A DNA stretch of 61,978 nt from Nocardia carnea (GTDB lineage Bacteria > Actinomycetota > Actinomycetes > Mycobacteriales > Mycobacteriaceae), in NCBI RefSeq assembly GCF_029868325.1, contig NZ_JARWNW010000307.1, positions 1 through 61,978 on the forward strand, read 5' to 3'. The notes below the pieces were generated by a model, which saw only the letters and a program-made list of their open reading frames with translations, did not search any database and was not told the DNA's origin. Shown here in pieces: positions 7,685 to 16,887 of this stretch. Every line of letters starts with the position of its first letter. The stretch's first letter is position 1. The position numbers and the translations under genes were made by a program.

Positions 7685-8883
7685 GCGGGCCGGCCACGAT
7701 GGCGCGACGTAACCACACCGCGCCTGCTCCCCTCCGCGGAGAATGCAGCGATGACCGGATCATCTTCAGCCGGCCGTACCGGGCGGCCGGCGAGCTGGCC
7801 AACGTGACCACGGTGCTCGAATCCGATCACTGCCACGGAGACGGCCCGTTCACCGCCGCCGCCACCGCGAAACTCGCCGAGATCACCGGTGCCCCGCACG
7901 TTCTGCTCACCACCTCGTGCACGCACGCGCTGGAGCTGGGCGCTCTGCTGCTCGAGCTCGGTCCCGGCGATGAGGTGATCGTGCCCAGTTTCGCATTCAC
8001 CTCCGCTGCCACCGCGTTCGCCGTACACGGTGCGACCTGCGTTTTCGTCGATATCGACGAGACGACCGGCAATATCGACCCCGCGGCCGCCGCGGCAGCG
8101 ATCACCGAGCACACCAAGGCGATCGTGGTGATGCATTACGGCGGGGTGGCAGCCGATATGGCCGCGCTGGGCGATCTGGCGCGCGGGCACGGCCTGGCGC
8201 TCATCGAGGACAATGCGCACGGTCTCGGCGGCACCTGGCGGGGCAAGGCCCTCGGTACGCTCGGCACCGTCGGCACCCAGAGTTTCCACGACACCAAGAA
8301 CGTGCACTGCGGCGAGGGCGGGGCCCTGCTGCTGTCGGACGACATCCTGATGGGGCGTGCGGAGATCATCCGGGAGAAGGGCACCGACCGGGCGCGTTTC
8401 CTGCGCGGGCAGGTGGACAAGTACTCGTGGCAGGACATCGGATCCAGCTATCTGCCCAGCGAACTGAATGCCGCGGTGCTCGATGCGCAGCTGGCCGAAT
8501 TCTATTCGATCCAGCGTGCCCGGCACCGCGTCTGGCATACCTACTCGGCCGGGCTGGCGTCGTGGGCGGCGAGTCAGGGTGTCGCGCCGATGACCGTGCC
8601 GCCGGACCGCCGGCATACCGCCCACCTGTTCTATCTCCGCATGCCCGGCGAGGACACCCGCGACGCCTTCATCCGGCATCTCGCCGCGCGGGGCATCGTT
8701 GCCCCGTTCCACTACGTACCGCTCGACTCCAGTGCCGCGGGACTCAAATACGGTCGTGCACCGGTCCCCTGCACCCGCAGCGCGCGGTTCGCGGCGACGA
8801 TCGTCCGGCTACCGTTGTGGCCCATGCTCACCCGCAGCCAGCTGGACCGGGTGCTCACCGCGGTCACCGAGTTCCGCTGCTGA
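7681..8883 (+). CDS. wecE: dTDP-4-amino-4,6-dideoxygalactose transaminase (WecE/RffA family)
   Basis: PLP-dependent DegT/DnrJ/EryC1 sugar aminotransferase, 400 residues. It follows E. coli WecE motif for motif as I remember that sequence: HGDGPFT, VLLTTSCTHALELGALLL, PGDEVIVPSFAFTSAATAF, VMHYGGVAADM, the PLP-lysine region SFHDTKNVHCGEGGA, REKGTDRARFLRGQVDKYSW and FHYVPLDSS. The expected reaction converts dTDP-4-keto-6-deoxyglucose to dTDP-4-amino-4,6-dideoxygalactose. It is translationally coupled to the glycosyltransferase, which would load the product on a polyprenyl carrier. No dTDP-sugar synthesis genes are in the window. About 30 extra residues precede the conserved start; a later ATG would be hard to distinguish. 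Confidence 0.88.
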   Translation: MSGPATMARRNHTAPAPLRGECSDDRIIFSRPYRAAGELANVTTVLESDHCHGDGPFTAAATAKLAEITGAPHVLLTTSCTHALELGALLLELGPGDEVIVPSFAFTSAATAFAVHGATCVFVDIDETTGNIDPAAAAAAITEHTKAIVVMHYGGVAADMAALGDLARGHGLALIEDNAHGLGGTWRGKALGTLGTVGTQSFHDTKNVHCGEGGALLLSDDILMGRAEIIREKGTDRARFLRGQVDKYSWQDIGSSYLPSELNAAVLDAQLAEFYSIQRARHRVWHTYSAGLASWAASQGVAPMTVPPDRRHTAHLFYLRMPGEDTRDAFIRHLAARGIVAPFHYVPLDSSAAGLKYGRAPVPCTRSARFAATIVRLPLWPMLTRSQLDRVLTAVTEFRC

Positions 8884-8928
8884 ACGCCGGGGAGCCGGCC
8901 CTGCTGATCGCCGCGGCAGCCGCCGGAC

Positions 8929-11871
8929 TCAGGTGAGCAGTCCCAGCGAGCCCACATCGGTGAGATCCTCGTAGGCCTCCGAATCCGGGTTGTACCACCA
9001 GGTGTGGGGGCCGGGCCGGGGCGCGTAGGTTTCCTGCACCGCGTGGGCCGAAGGCCGGAAGGACGGGCTCCGCGGAATATCGTCGACGACGTAGACCACA
9101 TCGGGACGCTGCCCAGGTGGCAGTGACCGCAGCGCTTCGGTCACATCGGCGGCACCGAGGTCGAAACCGGGCCGCACGCTCACCGCGGCCACCGCCAGTA
9201 CCCTGTCCCGGGCCGGCAGTGCATAGGCGACCTCCATATCGACGGCGGCGATATCGTTGAGCACGTCCACGATCGGCTGGGTGAACACGGGGCCGCGGCG
9301 GGTCCGGATCACCGTATCGATCCGGTCGGCCAGCCAGTAATCGCCGTCGCTGTCGCGGCGGAACAGGTTCTCGGTGGGCAGCCAGGAATCCTCCTGTTCG
9401 AAAACTCCGCGCAAACCGCCGCGGGAGAGATCGACATTCGCTCCGGCCGACCCGATCAGCAGCCCGACCTCGTTATCCGCGCACCGCCGGGCGTACCCGT
9501 TGTCGTCCACCATGATCTGGCCGGTCACCGGGTCGAACGCCACCAATTCGACCCGTGCCGTGCCCGGAACCGGACGGCCCTTACAGCCGAACTTCACACC
9601 GGGCACATTCGCCAGCACCACATCGCCCTCGATGGAGGCGTAGAACTCGAGGACCCGGGCGGGCGCGAACTGTTCCATCGTCCGCCGCCACAAACCGGCG
9701 GGCATACCGGAACCGATGAACAACCGGATCGGATGCGGATACCCGGCCGGGAAGACTTCGGCGTCGAGGATATCGCGCAGCATCGTCCAGGTGTAGGTGA
9801 CGACCGTGACCCCATAGCGGTGCACTTCCTCGGCGAACTGCGCCGGGTCCAGCGATCTGGCGAGCGCGATCCGGCTACCGCCGGCGATGGCGCCGCCCAG
9901 GCTCACCAGCAGGCCGGACGAATGGTGCAGCGGCGCCAGACAGTACACCGTGTCCTTGTGATCCAGATAGGCGGCCGAGGCCGTACCGAACGCCGACAAG
10001 GCCCACCGGTGGTTGGTGATGTACTTGATATCCAGGCGGTCGCCGGTGCCGGAGACCAGGATGAACGCGAGCTCACGCGCGCGACCCGGGTCGGGGCGGT
10101 ACCAGCCCGGAATGTGCACGCGCTGCGGATCGATCTGTTCCAGGTCCACGAGATCGGTGCCGGCCGGAACCGCCAGGCCCCGCGAATCGCCGCCACCGAG
10201 TACGAGCACTCGGGCTCCGGTCGCCACCGCGTGGCGTACGTTCTCCGGATCCGAGACCAGGATCACCGTTCCGGTCTGTTCGAGGGCGGTGATCAGATCG
10301 CTGTCGGGCGCCAGCAGCACCGCGACCGCGCCGATCCGGGACAGTGCCGCGAGGGTCACCAGCGCACTGGGCCGGGTCTCCATCACGACCCCGACACGGG
10401 TCGCCGGGCGGATTCCCACCGAGATCAACCCGCGCACGACGTTCTCGATCCGGGCATCGACCGCCGCATGGGTGTGGACCCGGTCGTCGAACAGGAAGCA
10501 TTCCCCATTGGGTGTCCGGCGCGCCTGTTCGGCCATCAGCCGGCCTATCGAGATGCGGGTTCCGGATTGGATCGTGCCGAGCCGGGTCAGCCGGGGCAGC
10601 GTCCGCGCCGCGCCCTCGACCAGCCCGACGGAGCCGCGGACCGTATTCGCGGCCACCTGTTCCAATGCCCGGCCGACTCCCGCACCGGCCTCCGCCAGCG
10701 CCGTGGCGGTATGCACGGCGCGTATCAGCGCGGTCCGCGGGGCGTTGCCGGCGGGCTGGTCGGCCATCGGGACGATGTCCTCCGGCAGCGGATCGCCACC
10801 CTCGACCCAGTCCACCCAGTCCCGCACTCGCGGCCAGGTACACCGGGTCGCCATGGAACCGGCGACCAAGCCGAAATGCCCGGATACCACCGTTGATTCA
10901 TAGACTTCGGCGCGCGGCGCCGCACGGACGATGCCGCGCACGGCTGCGGGCTGACCGATTTCGTCGACCTCACCGACGAACGCCAGGATCGGGCATTTCA
11001 GGTCGGCCAGCGAAATCGGCTGATCGCGGATCACGAAACCACCGAGCATCATCCGGTTGTGCACGACGAACTGCTTCAGCAGATCCGCCGCCGCGGGCCC
11101 CGCGTAGCCCACCCAGCCCTCGTTGCTCAGGAACCGCCGCTGGCGTTCCTTGGGCAGCAGGGCCTCGCGGTCGTGCAGCTGACGCAGGAAATCGATGCGC
11201 GCCTTCGTGGTTTTCACCGGATCCAGGAGCTGGAATCCGATCCGCACCATCCGGTCGGTGATCGGCAGCCGGGGCACCACGTGGTCGGCGGCGAAATCCA
11301 CCAGATCGGTCACCGCGGCATGCGGCAGTCCGAGCGGCATCCCGGCGACAATATCGACCGGGCTGCCGAAGGTCACGATGCTCGCGATCCCTTTTCCGGA
11401 TCGGAACGCGGCCGCCTGGTAGGCGAACATCCCGCCCTGTGAGTACCCCATGAGGTGCACGGTGCGGCCGGTTTCCGCGCAGACGGTATCGATGGCGCTG
11501 TGCACGGCGAGGACATGGTCGGCCAGATCCCGCTGCCAGCCGCCCTCCTCTGTCGAGGGCGAACCGAAATCGACCACCCAGCAGTCGATTCCGCCGCGGT
11601 GCAGAATCCCGACGGCACCGTCGTCACCGTTGACATCCCAGATATCGGCACTCACCATCAGCGGCGGTACGAGCAGCACCACCGGACCGCCACCGGTGTC
11701 CGCGGGAAAATAGTGCCGCAACCGGTACATGGGCCGGCGCTCGGCGATCTCGAACGGCGAGGAATCGGTATCGCGTCCGAGCCCGCCGAAGCGGATGACT
11801 TCGAGACCGTTCTGCGCGGTGGCCATCACCCGCTGCGCCGATCCCACCAAACCTCGCACACTCAACTTCAC
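8929..11871 (-). CDS. PhaC-like alpha/beta hydrolase fused to long-chain acyl-CoA synthetase (Rv1683-like)
   Basis: A 980-residue two-domain protein. Residues 1 to about 380 are an alpha/beta hydrolase of the PHA-synthase/lipase type with the nucleophile elbow HLMGYSQGGMFAYQ, the acid region FVGEVDEIGQP and the histidine region VSGHFGLVAGS. The remainder is an AMP-binding (ANL) domain, with LVSGTGDRLDIKYITNHRW in place of the usual P-loop and the FYASIEGDVV region. It matches Rv1683, annotated as a bifunctional acyl-CoA synthase and lipase and linked to triacylglycerol turnover. The GTG start at 11871 follows GGGAGTGGAAC. The ligase P-loop is divergent (no clear SSGTTG-P-K), so the adenylation activity is uncertain. 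Confidence 0.88.
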   Translation of the reverse strand: MKLSVRGLVGSAQRVMATAQNGLEVIRFGGLGRDTDSSPFEIAERRPMYRLRHYFPADTGGGPVVLLVPPLMVSADIWDVNGDDGAVGILHRGGIDCWVVDFGSPSTEEGGWQRDLADHVLAVHSAIDTVCAETGRTVHLMGYSQGGMFAYQAAAFRSGKGIASIVTFGSPVDIVAGMPLGLPHAAVTDLVDFAADHVVPRLPITDRMVRIGFQLLDPVKTTKARIDFLRQLHDREALLPKERQRRFLSNEGWVGYAGPAAADLLKQFVVHNRMMLGGFVIRDQPISLADLKCPILAFVGEVDEIGQPAAVRGIVRAAPRAEVYESTVVSGHFGLVAGSMATRCTWPRVRDWVDWVEGGDPLPEDIVPMADQPAGNAPRTALIRAVHTATALAEAGAGVGRALEQVAANTVRGSVGLVEGAARTLPRLTRLGTIQSGTRISIGRLMAEQARRTPNGECFLFDDRVHTHAAVDARIENVVRGLISVGIRPATRVGVVMETRPSALVTLAALSRIGAVAVLLAPDSDLITALEQTGTVILVSDPENVRHAVATGARVLVLGGGDSRGLAVPAGTDLVDLEQIDPQRVHIPGWYRPDPGRARELAFILVSGTGDRLDIKYITNHRWALSAFGTASAAYLDHKDTVYCLAPLHHSSGLLVSLGGAIAGGSRIALARSLDPAQFAEEVHRYGVTVVTYTWTMLRDILDAEVFPAGYPHPIRLFIGSGMPAGLWRRTMEQFAPARVLEFYASIEGDVVLANVPGVKFGCKGRPVPGTARVELVAFDPVTGQIMVDDNGYARRCADNEVGLLIGSAGANVDLSRGGLRGVFEQEDSWLPTENLFRRDSDGDYWLADRIDTVIRTRRGPVFTQPIVDVLNDIAAVDMEVAYALPARDRVLAVAAVSVRPGFDLGAADVTEALRSLPPGQRPDVVYVVDDIPRSPSFRPSAHAVQETYAPRPGPHTWWYNPDSEAYEDLTDVGSLGLLT

Positions 11872-12034
11872 GTTCCACTCCCAGCCCTGCCCGTGGCGTG
11901 GTCTACCTCACAAACCACAAGGTATGCACCAAAGCCTGCCATATCGCACTCCGGACCGGCCGTCCGTTGTGACATCTACATCATGTACCCCTCACCTCGG
12001 CGGACCTACCCGCCCGCGCCGATAGGGTGGGAAC

Positions 12035-12604
12035 GTGACCGATACGACCCAGCTCCCGACCGCCCCCACCGACCGGGAATCGCTGCCCGTGGAACTGGTG
12101 GACGCGGCCGGTAACCCGGTCGGATCGTGCGCGGTTTCCGACGCCCACCGCGCCCCGGGTGCGCCACACCGGGCTTTCTCGGTGCTCGTTTTCGACAGGC
12201 GCGGGCAGTTGCTGCTGCAGCAGCGCGCGCTCGGCAAGACGCGGTTTCCCGCGCGCTGGTCCAACACCTGCTGCGGTCACCCGGCACCCGGCCAGCCGGT
12301 CGCCGAGGCCGCGGGTATCCGGCTGGACGAGGAGATGGGATTCCGCGTCGAGCTGACCGAGGTCGGGGTCTACCGGTACCGCGCCGAGGACCCGCGCACC
12401 GGCTACGTCGAGCACGAATGGGATCACGTGTTGATCGGGTTGCTCGACAGCGCCGCCCCGCAACCCGACCCGGCCGAGGTCGCCGCGTACCGGTGGATGA
12501 ATCCCGACGACTTGCGCCGGCAGATGCGGGAGGAACCGCACGAGTTCAGTCCGTGGTTCGCCGGGGTGCTCGAGGTAGCTACCGCGCAGCCGTTCCTACT
12601 CTGA
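12035..12604 (+). CDS. idi: isopentenyl-diphosphate delta-isomerase, type I
   Basis: Interconverts IPP and DMAPP for decaprenyl phosphate, menaquinone and carotenoid synthesis. The Nudix-fold protein of 189 residues shows the catalytic NTCCGHP (Cys80), the acid pair in EHEWDH (Glu126/Glu128) and LQQRALGKTRFPARWSNTC. The GTG at 12035 comes six bases after a TAGGGT -10-like box, so the transcript may be leaderless; a purine run GGGTGGGAAC also lies in front. Confidence 0.92.
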   Translation: MTDTTQLPTAPTDRESLPVELVDAAGNPVGSCAVSDAHRAPGAPHRAFSVLVFDRRGQLLLQQRALGKTRFPARWSNTCCGHPAPGQPVAEAAGIRLDEEMGFRVELTEVGVYRYRAEDPRTGYVEHEWDHVLIGLLDSAAPQPDPAEVAAYRWMNPDDLRRQMREEPHEFSPWFAGVLEVATAQPFLL

Positions 12605-12883
12605 GATTCGACGCGGCAATCTCCGGCATTTCCTTGTTGTATTGCCTGGTGGGGCACGTCGGGTTGCCTTGCCTCCAGAGGTCCTTGCGACGCTCATGTT
12701 CAGATGCGCATATCTAGGTAGGGACAAATAATTGCGCCGCATCCATACGCCGATCGTGGTGCCTTGGCCGTCTCGACTCCGGTAACCGCCTCTGTGGCCG
12801 ACAACGAGCGCGGCGGGAGGGAAGGTTCTTCTGCACCGGGGCGGGCGCGCCTTGCCCCGCCGGTTCGCGGGTATACGCGCTAC

Positions 12884-14293
12884 TCAGCCCAGCCAGGCGC
12901 GGATATCGCCGGCGGCCTGCCGGACCTCGGCGAGTTGTTCACGCACCCGCTCCCCCGCCGTGCCGCCGCGGGCATTCCGCGACGCCACGGAGCCCTCGAC
13001 GGTCAGCACCGCGCGGACTTCCGGGGTGAGCGCAGCATCGATCGCCGCGAATTCGGCGTCGGTCAGTTCGTCGAGCCCGACCCCCCGCGCCTCGGCGGCG
13101 CGGACACAGGCGCCGGCCGCTTCGTGCGCGACCCGGAACGGCACGCCCCGGCGCACCATCCACTCGGCGATATCGGTCGCGAGGGTGAATCCCGCGGGAG
13201 CGAGTTCGGCCATTCGCTCGGTGTGGAAGGTCAGCGTGGAGACCAGTCCGGCGATGGCGGGCAGCAGCAGTTCCAGCTGGGCGACCGAATCGAACAGGGG
13301 TTCTTTGTCCTCCTGCAGGTCCCGGTTGTAGGCGAGGGGTTGCGCCTTCAGGGTGGCGAGCAGGCCGGTGAGGTTGCCGATCAGACGACCGGCTTTACCG
13401 CGGGTGAGTTCCGAGACATCGGGATTCTTCTTCTGCGGCATGATCGACGACCCGGTCGACCAGGCATCGGCGAGGGTGACATAGCCGAATTCGGGAGTGC
13501 TCCAGATGATGACCTCTTCGGCCATCCGGCTGAGGTCCACACCGATCATCGCGAGCACGAACGCCGCCTCGGCGGCGAAATCCCGCGACGAGGTGGCGTC
13601 GATGGAGTTGGCGGCGGCGGCATCGAAATCCAGATCCGCGGCGATCGCCTCCGGGTCGAGACCGAGCGAGGAACCGGCGAGCGCACCCGACCCGTACGGG
13701 GAGACGGCGGCCCGTTTGTCGAAATCGCGCAACCGGTCGATATCGCGGAGCAGCGGGTGGGCGTGCGCCAGGAGATGGTGCGCCAGCAGCACGGGTTGCG
13801 CGGCCTGCAGATGGGTTTTCCCGGGCATCACCGCATCGGGATGGGCGGCGGCCTGCTCGACCAGTGCGTCCACCACGGCGACCAGCCCGGCGGCGATCCG
13901 GCGCACGGCGTCGCGCAGCCACATCCGGAAAAGGGTCGCGACCTGGTCGTTGCGGGATCGTCCGGCCCGCAACCGGCCACCGAGTTCGGTACCGACACGT
14001 TCGATGAGCCCACGCTCGAGCGCGCCGTGGACATCCTCGTCCGATTCGGCCGCCACAAAGGCACCCGATTCCACATCCGCGGCCAGCCGATCGAGGCCGG
14101 CGAGCATCGCGGTGAGATCGGTCTCCGACAGCAGGCCGGCCTTGTTCAGTACCCGGGCATGCGCCTTGGACGCCCGGATGTCGTAGGGCGCGAGTGCCCA
14201 GTCGAACTGGGTCGATTTACTCAGCGCCGCCATCGCCTCGGCCGGTCCGGATGCGAACCGCCCGCCCCACAACGCGCCCTCGTTGGTGCCCAC
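12884..14293 (-). CDS. argH: argininosuccinate lyase
   Basis: Last step of arginine synthesis: argininosuccinate to arginine plus fumarate. The family signature GSSIMPQKKNPD is present, with SRNDQVATLFRMWLRDAV and TRDFAAEAAF-like segments (here SRDFAAEAAF). The protein is 469 residues from the GTG at 14293. I prefer this over the GTG at 14305 because GGAGAG lies five bases in front of it and the mycobacterial protein begins at the same NEG.LWGGRF stretch. It follows argG on the same strand after a 425-base gap, so it may have its own promoter. Confidence 0.93.
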   Translation of the reverse strand: MGTNEGALWGGRFASGPAEAMAALSKSTQFDWALAPYDIRASKAHARVLNKAGLLSETDLTAMLAGLDRLAADVESGAFVAAESDEDVHGALERGLIERVGTELGGRLRAGRSRNDQVATLFRMWLRDAVRRIAAGLVAVVDALVEQAAAHPDAVMPGKTHLQAAQPVLLAHHLLAHAHPLLRDIDRLRDFDKRAAVSPYGSGALAGSSLGLDPEAIAADLDFDAAAANSIDATSSRDFAAEAAFVLAMIGVDLSRMAEEVIIWSTPEFGYVTLADAWSTGSSIMPQKKNPDVSELTRGKAGRLIGNLTGLLATLKAQPLAYNRDLQEDKEPLFDSVAQLELLLPAIAGLVSTLTFHTERMAELAPAGFTLATDIAEWMVRRGVPFRVAHEAAGACVRAAEARGVGLDELTDAEFAAIDAALTPEVRAVLTVEGSVASRNARGGTAGERVREQLAEVRQAAGDIRAWLG

Positions 14294-14718
14294 TGTCTCT
14301 CCCACGTCTCGATATGCCGGCCGGGTCGGCCTCTACGGTATTGGTTCTGTATGCCGCCGCTCGCCACGACCGGCCGCTCCGGAGCGACTGCGCCGCATTA
14401 CGAGGTCTGTTGACGATCGGCAAAGTCGCTGTTGCGCCCACAATCGCCAGGATGCTGTTCCGGCTACGAATGGCAATCCGCCCTCCGCCCCACCGCGGCC
14501 GGCCGAACCCGATCCGAGCCGCCGGACCGACCGCAGCCCGCACCGTCTCCCTGCGCCGCGCACCGCCGCGACGCCGTGCGTTCGTTGTACGCCGACGGCG
14601 GGCCGCTGCCACAGCGCGCCTAGCCGCCGTCCGGTCCCGGAGCGCGACAGCGTGAAACCCGGCCGGACATCGACCGATCGCGAAGGCCACCCGGCCGCCG
14701 TTGCGGGCGACCGGGTAC
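14294..14718. other. argG-argH intergenic stretch, nothing recognised
   Basis: These 425 bases between argG and argH hold several arginine-rich open frames on both strands, but none has a ribosome-binding site, a family motif or GC-rich third positions consistent with a gene. No tRNA, repeat or clear terminator was seen. It may contain an argH promoter. Confidence 0.4.
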
Positions 14719-15921
14719 CTACTTCTGGTTCAGATCGCGTTTGGCCGCGACCTTCGAGGACAGGCCGTGGAGCTGCACGAAACCCTTGGCCAGCGACTGG
14801 TCGAAGGTATCGCCCTCGTCGTAGGTGGCGAGGTTGAAGTCGTAGAGCGACTGTTCGCTGCGCCGGCCGTTGACGGTCACATTGCCGCCGTGCAGGACCA
14901 TGCGGATATCGCCGCTGACGTGCTGCTGGGTTTCGGCGACGAACGCGTCGAGGGCCCGCTTGAGCGGGGAGAACCACAGACCGTCGTAGGCCAGCTCGCC
15001 CCAGCGCTGCTCGACCTGCCGCTTGTACCGGCCCAGTTCCCGCTCGAGGGTGACGCTTTCGAGGGCACGGTGTGCGGTGATCAGCGCGATGGCGCCCGGC
15101 GCCTCGTAGATCTCCCGGCTCTTGATGCCGACGAGCCGGTCCTCCACCATGTCCAGCCGGCCGACACCCTGACGGCCCGCCCGGCGGTTCAGTTCCTCGA
15201 TCGCTTCGAGCACGCTGACCTGGCGGCCGTCGATGGCCACCGGGACACCGCGGTCGAAGGTGACGATCAGTTCGTCGGGGGCTTCGAAATTGACGGTGGG
15301 GTCGGTGGTGTAGTCGTAGACATCCTTGGTGGGCGCGTTCCACAGATCCTCGAGGAACCCGGTTTCGACGGCCCGGCCCCAGACGTTCTGGTCGATGGAG
15401 AACGGCGACTTCTTGGTGACGTTGATCGGGAGTTTGTTCTCCTCGGCGAAGGCGATGGCCTTCTCGCGGGTCCAGGCGTAGTCGCGGACCGGGGCGATCA
15501 CGTTCAAATCGGGAGCCAGCGCGCCGATACCGACCTCGAACCGGACCTGGTCGTTGCCCTTACCGGTGCAGCCGTGCGCGACGGTGGATGCACCGTGGAA
15601 TTTCGCGGCCTCGACCAGATGCTTGACGATGAGCGGCCGGCTGATCGCCGAGACCAGCGGGTACTCGTCCTGGTACAGGGCGTTGGCCTGGATGGTGGGC
15701 AGGCAGTACTCGTCGGCGAACTCGTCGCGGGCATCGACCACCACGGCTTCGACGGCGCCGCAGTCCAGGGCGCGCTGGCGCACCACGTTCATATCCTCGC
15801 CGCCCTGCCCCAGATCGATGGCGACGGCCACGACCTCGGCGCCGGTCTCCTTGCCGATCCAGCTGATGGCCACGGAGGTGTCCAGCCCACCGGAGTAGGC
15901 GAGTACGACGCGATCGGACAT
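14719..15921 (-). CDS. argG: argininosuccinate synthase
   Basis: Joins citrulline and aspartate with ATP. The N-terminal ATP-pyrophosphatase loop VVLAYSGGLDTSVAISW, then STVAHGCTGKGNDQVRFE and YAWTREKAI are visible. It is 400 residues from the ATG at 15921, which is preceded by GGGAGCACC; the longer frame back to 16065 would run into the operator and is rejected. The gene is first after an ArgR-type operator about 135 bases upstream, giving an unusually long 5' leader that contains a six-base-pair hairpin (about 16002-16016). Confidence 0.95.
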   Translation of the reverse strand: MSDRVVLAYSGGLDTSVAISWIGKETGAEVVAVAIDLGQGGEDMNVVRQRALDCGAVEAVVVDARDEFADEYCLPTIQANALYQDEYPLVSAISRPLIVKHLVEAAKFHGASTVAHGCTGKGNDQVRFEVGIGALAPDLNVIAPVRDYAWTREKAIAFAEENKLPINVTKKSPFSIDQNVWGRAVETGFLEDLWNAPTKDVYDYTTDPTVNFEAPDELIVTFDRGVPVAIDGRQVSVLEAIEELNRRAGRQGVGRLDMVEDRLVGIKSREIYEAPGAIALITAHRALESVTLERELGRYKRQVEQRWGELAYDGLWFSPLKRALDAFVAETQQHVSGDIRMVLHGGNVTVNGRRSEQSLYDFNLATYDEGDTFDQSLAKGFVQLHGLSSKVAAKRDLNQK

Positions 15922-16053
15922 GTTCTGGTGCTCCCTAGGATGTGTGCGTTGGTCTGCTGTTCGTTCTCGGGTGTGCGGTCTCCGCGGGATCCGGTGACCG
16001 CTGTCCAGCAGTATGCTGGCCCGTTGCCGGTCCGGCTCGCGCCGCCGTTGCAA

Positions 16054-16085
16054 ATGATTATGCACGATGGTGCAATCTCATTCAT
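16054..16085 (-). promoter_or_regulatory. ArgR operator (ARG box) and promoter of argG
   Basis: A 32-base stretch that is identical at 30 positions to the one in front of argC (22217-22248). On the minus strand it contains ATTGCAC-N3-GTGCATAAT, a palindromic core. The CATAAT part makes a plausible -10 box, so ArgR bound here would block RNA polymerase. The predicted start lies near 16044, about 120 bases before the argG ATG. Confidence 0.75.
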
Positions 16086-16227
16086 AACTGGGGGTGGTAC
16101 AGGCCCTTACCTGCGGTAACCACACCACACGTCGCCTCCCAACTCGATAACAGCCCTTGGCCCCCCACCGTAGAGGTGCGACGCTGGTCACATCCCATCA
16201 GCGCAATCGCGAAGGGAGGAGAAGACC

Positions 16228-16371
16228 GTGCAGACATTGCAGCAGTGGGCGCAGGACAACTACGAGACCATCGGCTTCATCGTCGTCACGCTGGGTAACG
16301 CCGCGCTGGCACTGGGCGTGATGGGCATCGAACTCGCCACACCGTTCCTGCAGGAACTGGTGAATACCTGA
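16228..16371 (+). CDS. 47-residue small membrane peptide
   Basis: A short frame, GTG to TGA, between argG and argR on the opposite strand. It has a very strong ribosome-binding site (GGGAGGAGAAG, ending a few bases before GTG). The peptide begins VQTLQQWAQDNYETIG and continues with one hydrophobic helix (FIVVTLGNAALALGVMG) and a short polar tail ending ELVNT. Third positions are GC-rich, as in neighbouring genes. I do not recognise a family. It ends six bases before the argR stop, so the two are convergent. Function unknown; a membrane-anchored regulator or envelope peptide is possible. Confidence 0.7.
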   Translation: MQTLQQWAQDNYETIGFIVVTLGNAALALGVMGIELATPFLQELVNT

Positions 16372-16377
16372 GCTGTT

Positions 16378-16887
16378 TCAGGCCAGATTCTCGATTTTCG
16401 CGGCGAGTTCGGCGCCGGTCAGGGGTTCACGGGCGATAACCGCGATGGTGTCGTCACCGGCGATGGTGCCGACGATATAGGGCAGGGCCGCTCGGTCCAG
16501 GGCGCTGGCCAGGAAATGAGCTGCGCCGGGCGGGGTCCGCAGGACCGCGATATTGCCGCTGGAATCGGTGGAGACCAGCAGATCGCCGAGGAGTTTCGCC
16601 AGCCGGCCGGTGCCCCCGGTGACCCCGCGGACGGGGCTGCCGTCCTCGGGGACCACATAGACACCGGCGCCGCCGTCGGCCGCGCGGAGTTTGACCGCGC
16701 CCAGTTCATCCAGATCGCGCGACAGCGTGGCCTGGGTGGTTTCGATCCCTTCGGCGGCGAGCAGATTGGCCAGTTCGGTCTGGCTGCGGACCGGGTGCGC
16801 GGCCAGCAGCGCGATGATCCGCGATTGCCGGCCGGCCCGGGTGGCGGCCGTGAGGGGGCCGGTGGAATGCGAGCGGGCCTCGGTCAT
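16378..16887 (-). CDS. argR: arginine repressor
   Basis: Hexameric arginine-sensing repressor of 169 residues. N-terminal winged helix (AGRQSRIIALLAAHPVRSQTELANLLAAEGIETTQATLSRDLDELGAVKLR) and C-terminal arginine-binding domain with GTIAGDDTIAVIAR. The ATG at 16887 overlaps the argF stop as ATGA. The likely targets are the two 32-base operators before argC and argG. Confidence 0.95.
   Translation of the reverse strand: MTEARSHSTGPLTAATRAGRQSRIIALLAAHPVRSQTELANLLAAEGIETTQATLSRDLDELGAVKLRAADGGAGVYVVPEDGSPVRGVTGGTGRLAKLLGDLLVSTDSSGNIAVLRTPPGAAHFLASALDRAALPYIVGTIAGDDTIAVIAREPLTGAELAAKIENLA

Noticed and set aside
14217..14690. 157-residue arginine-rich frame between argG and argH
   Set aside because: Overlaps the argH start and has the composition of a GC-rich shadow frame.
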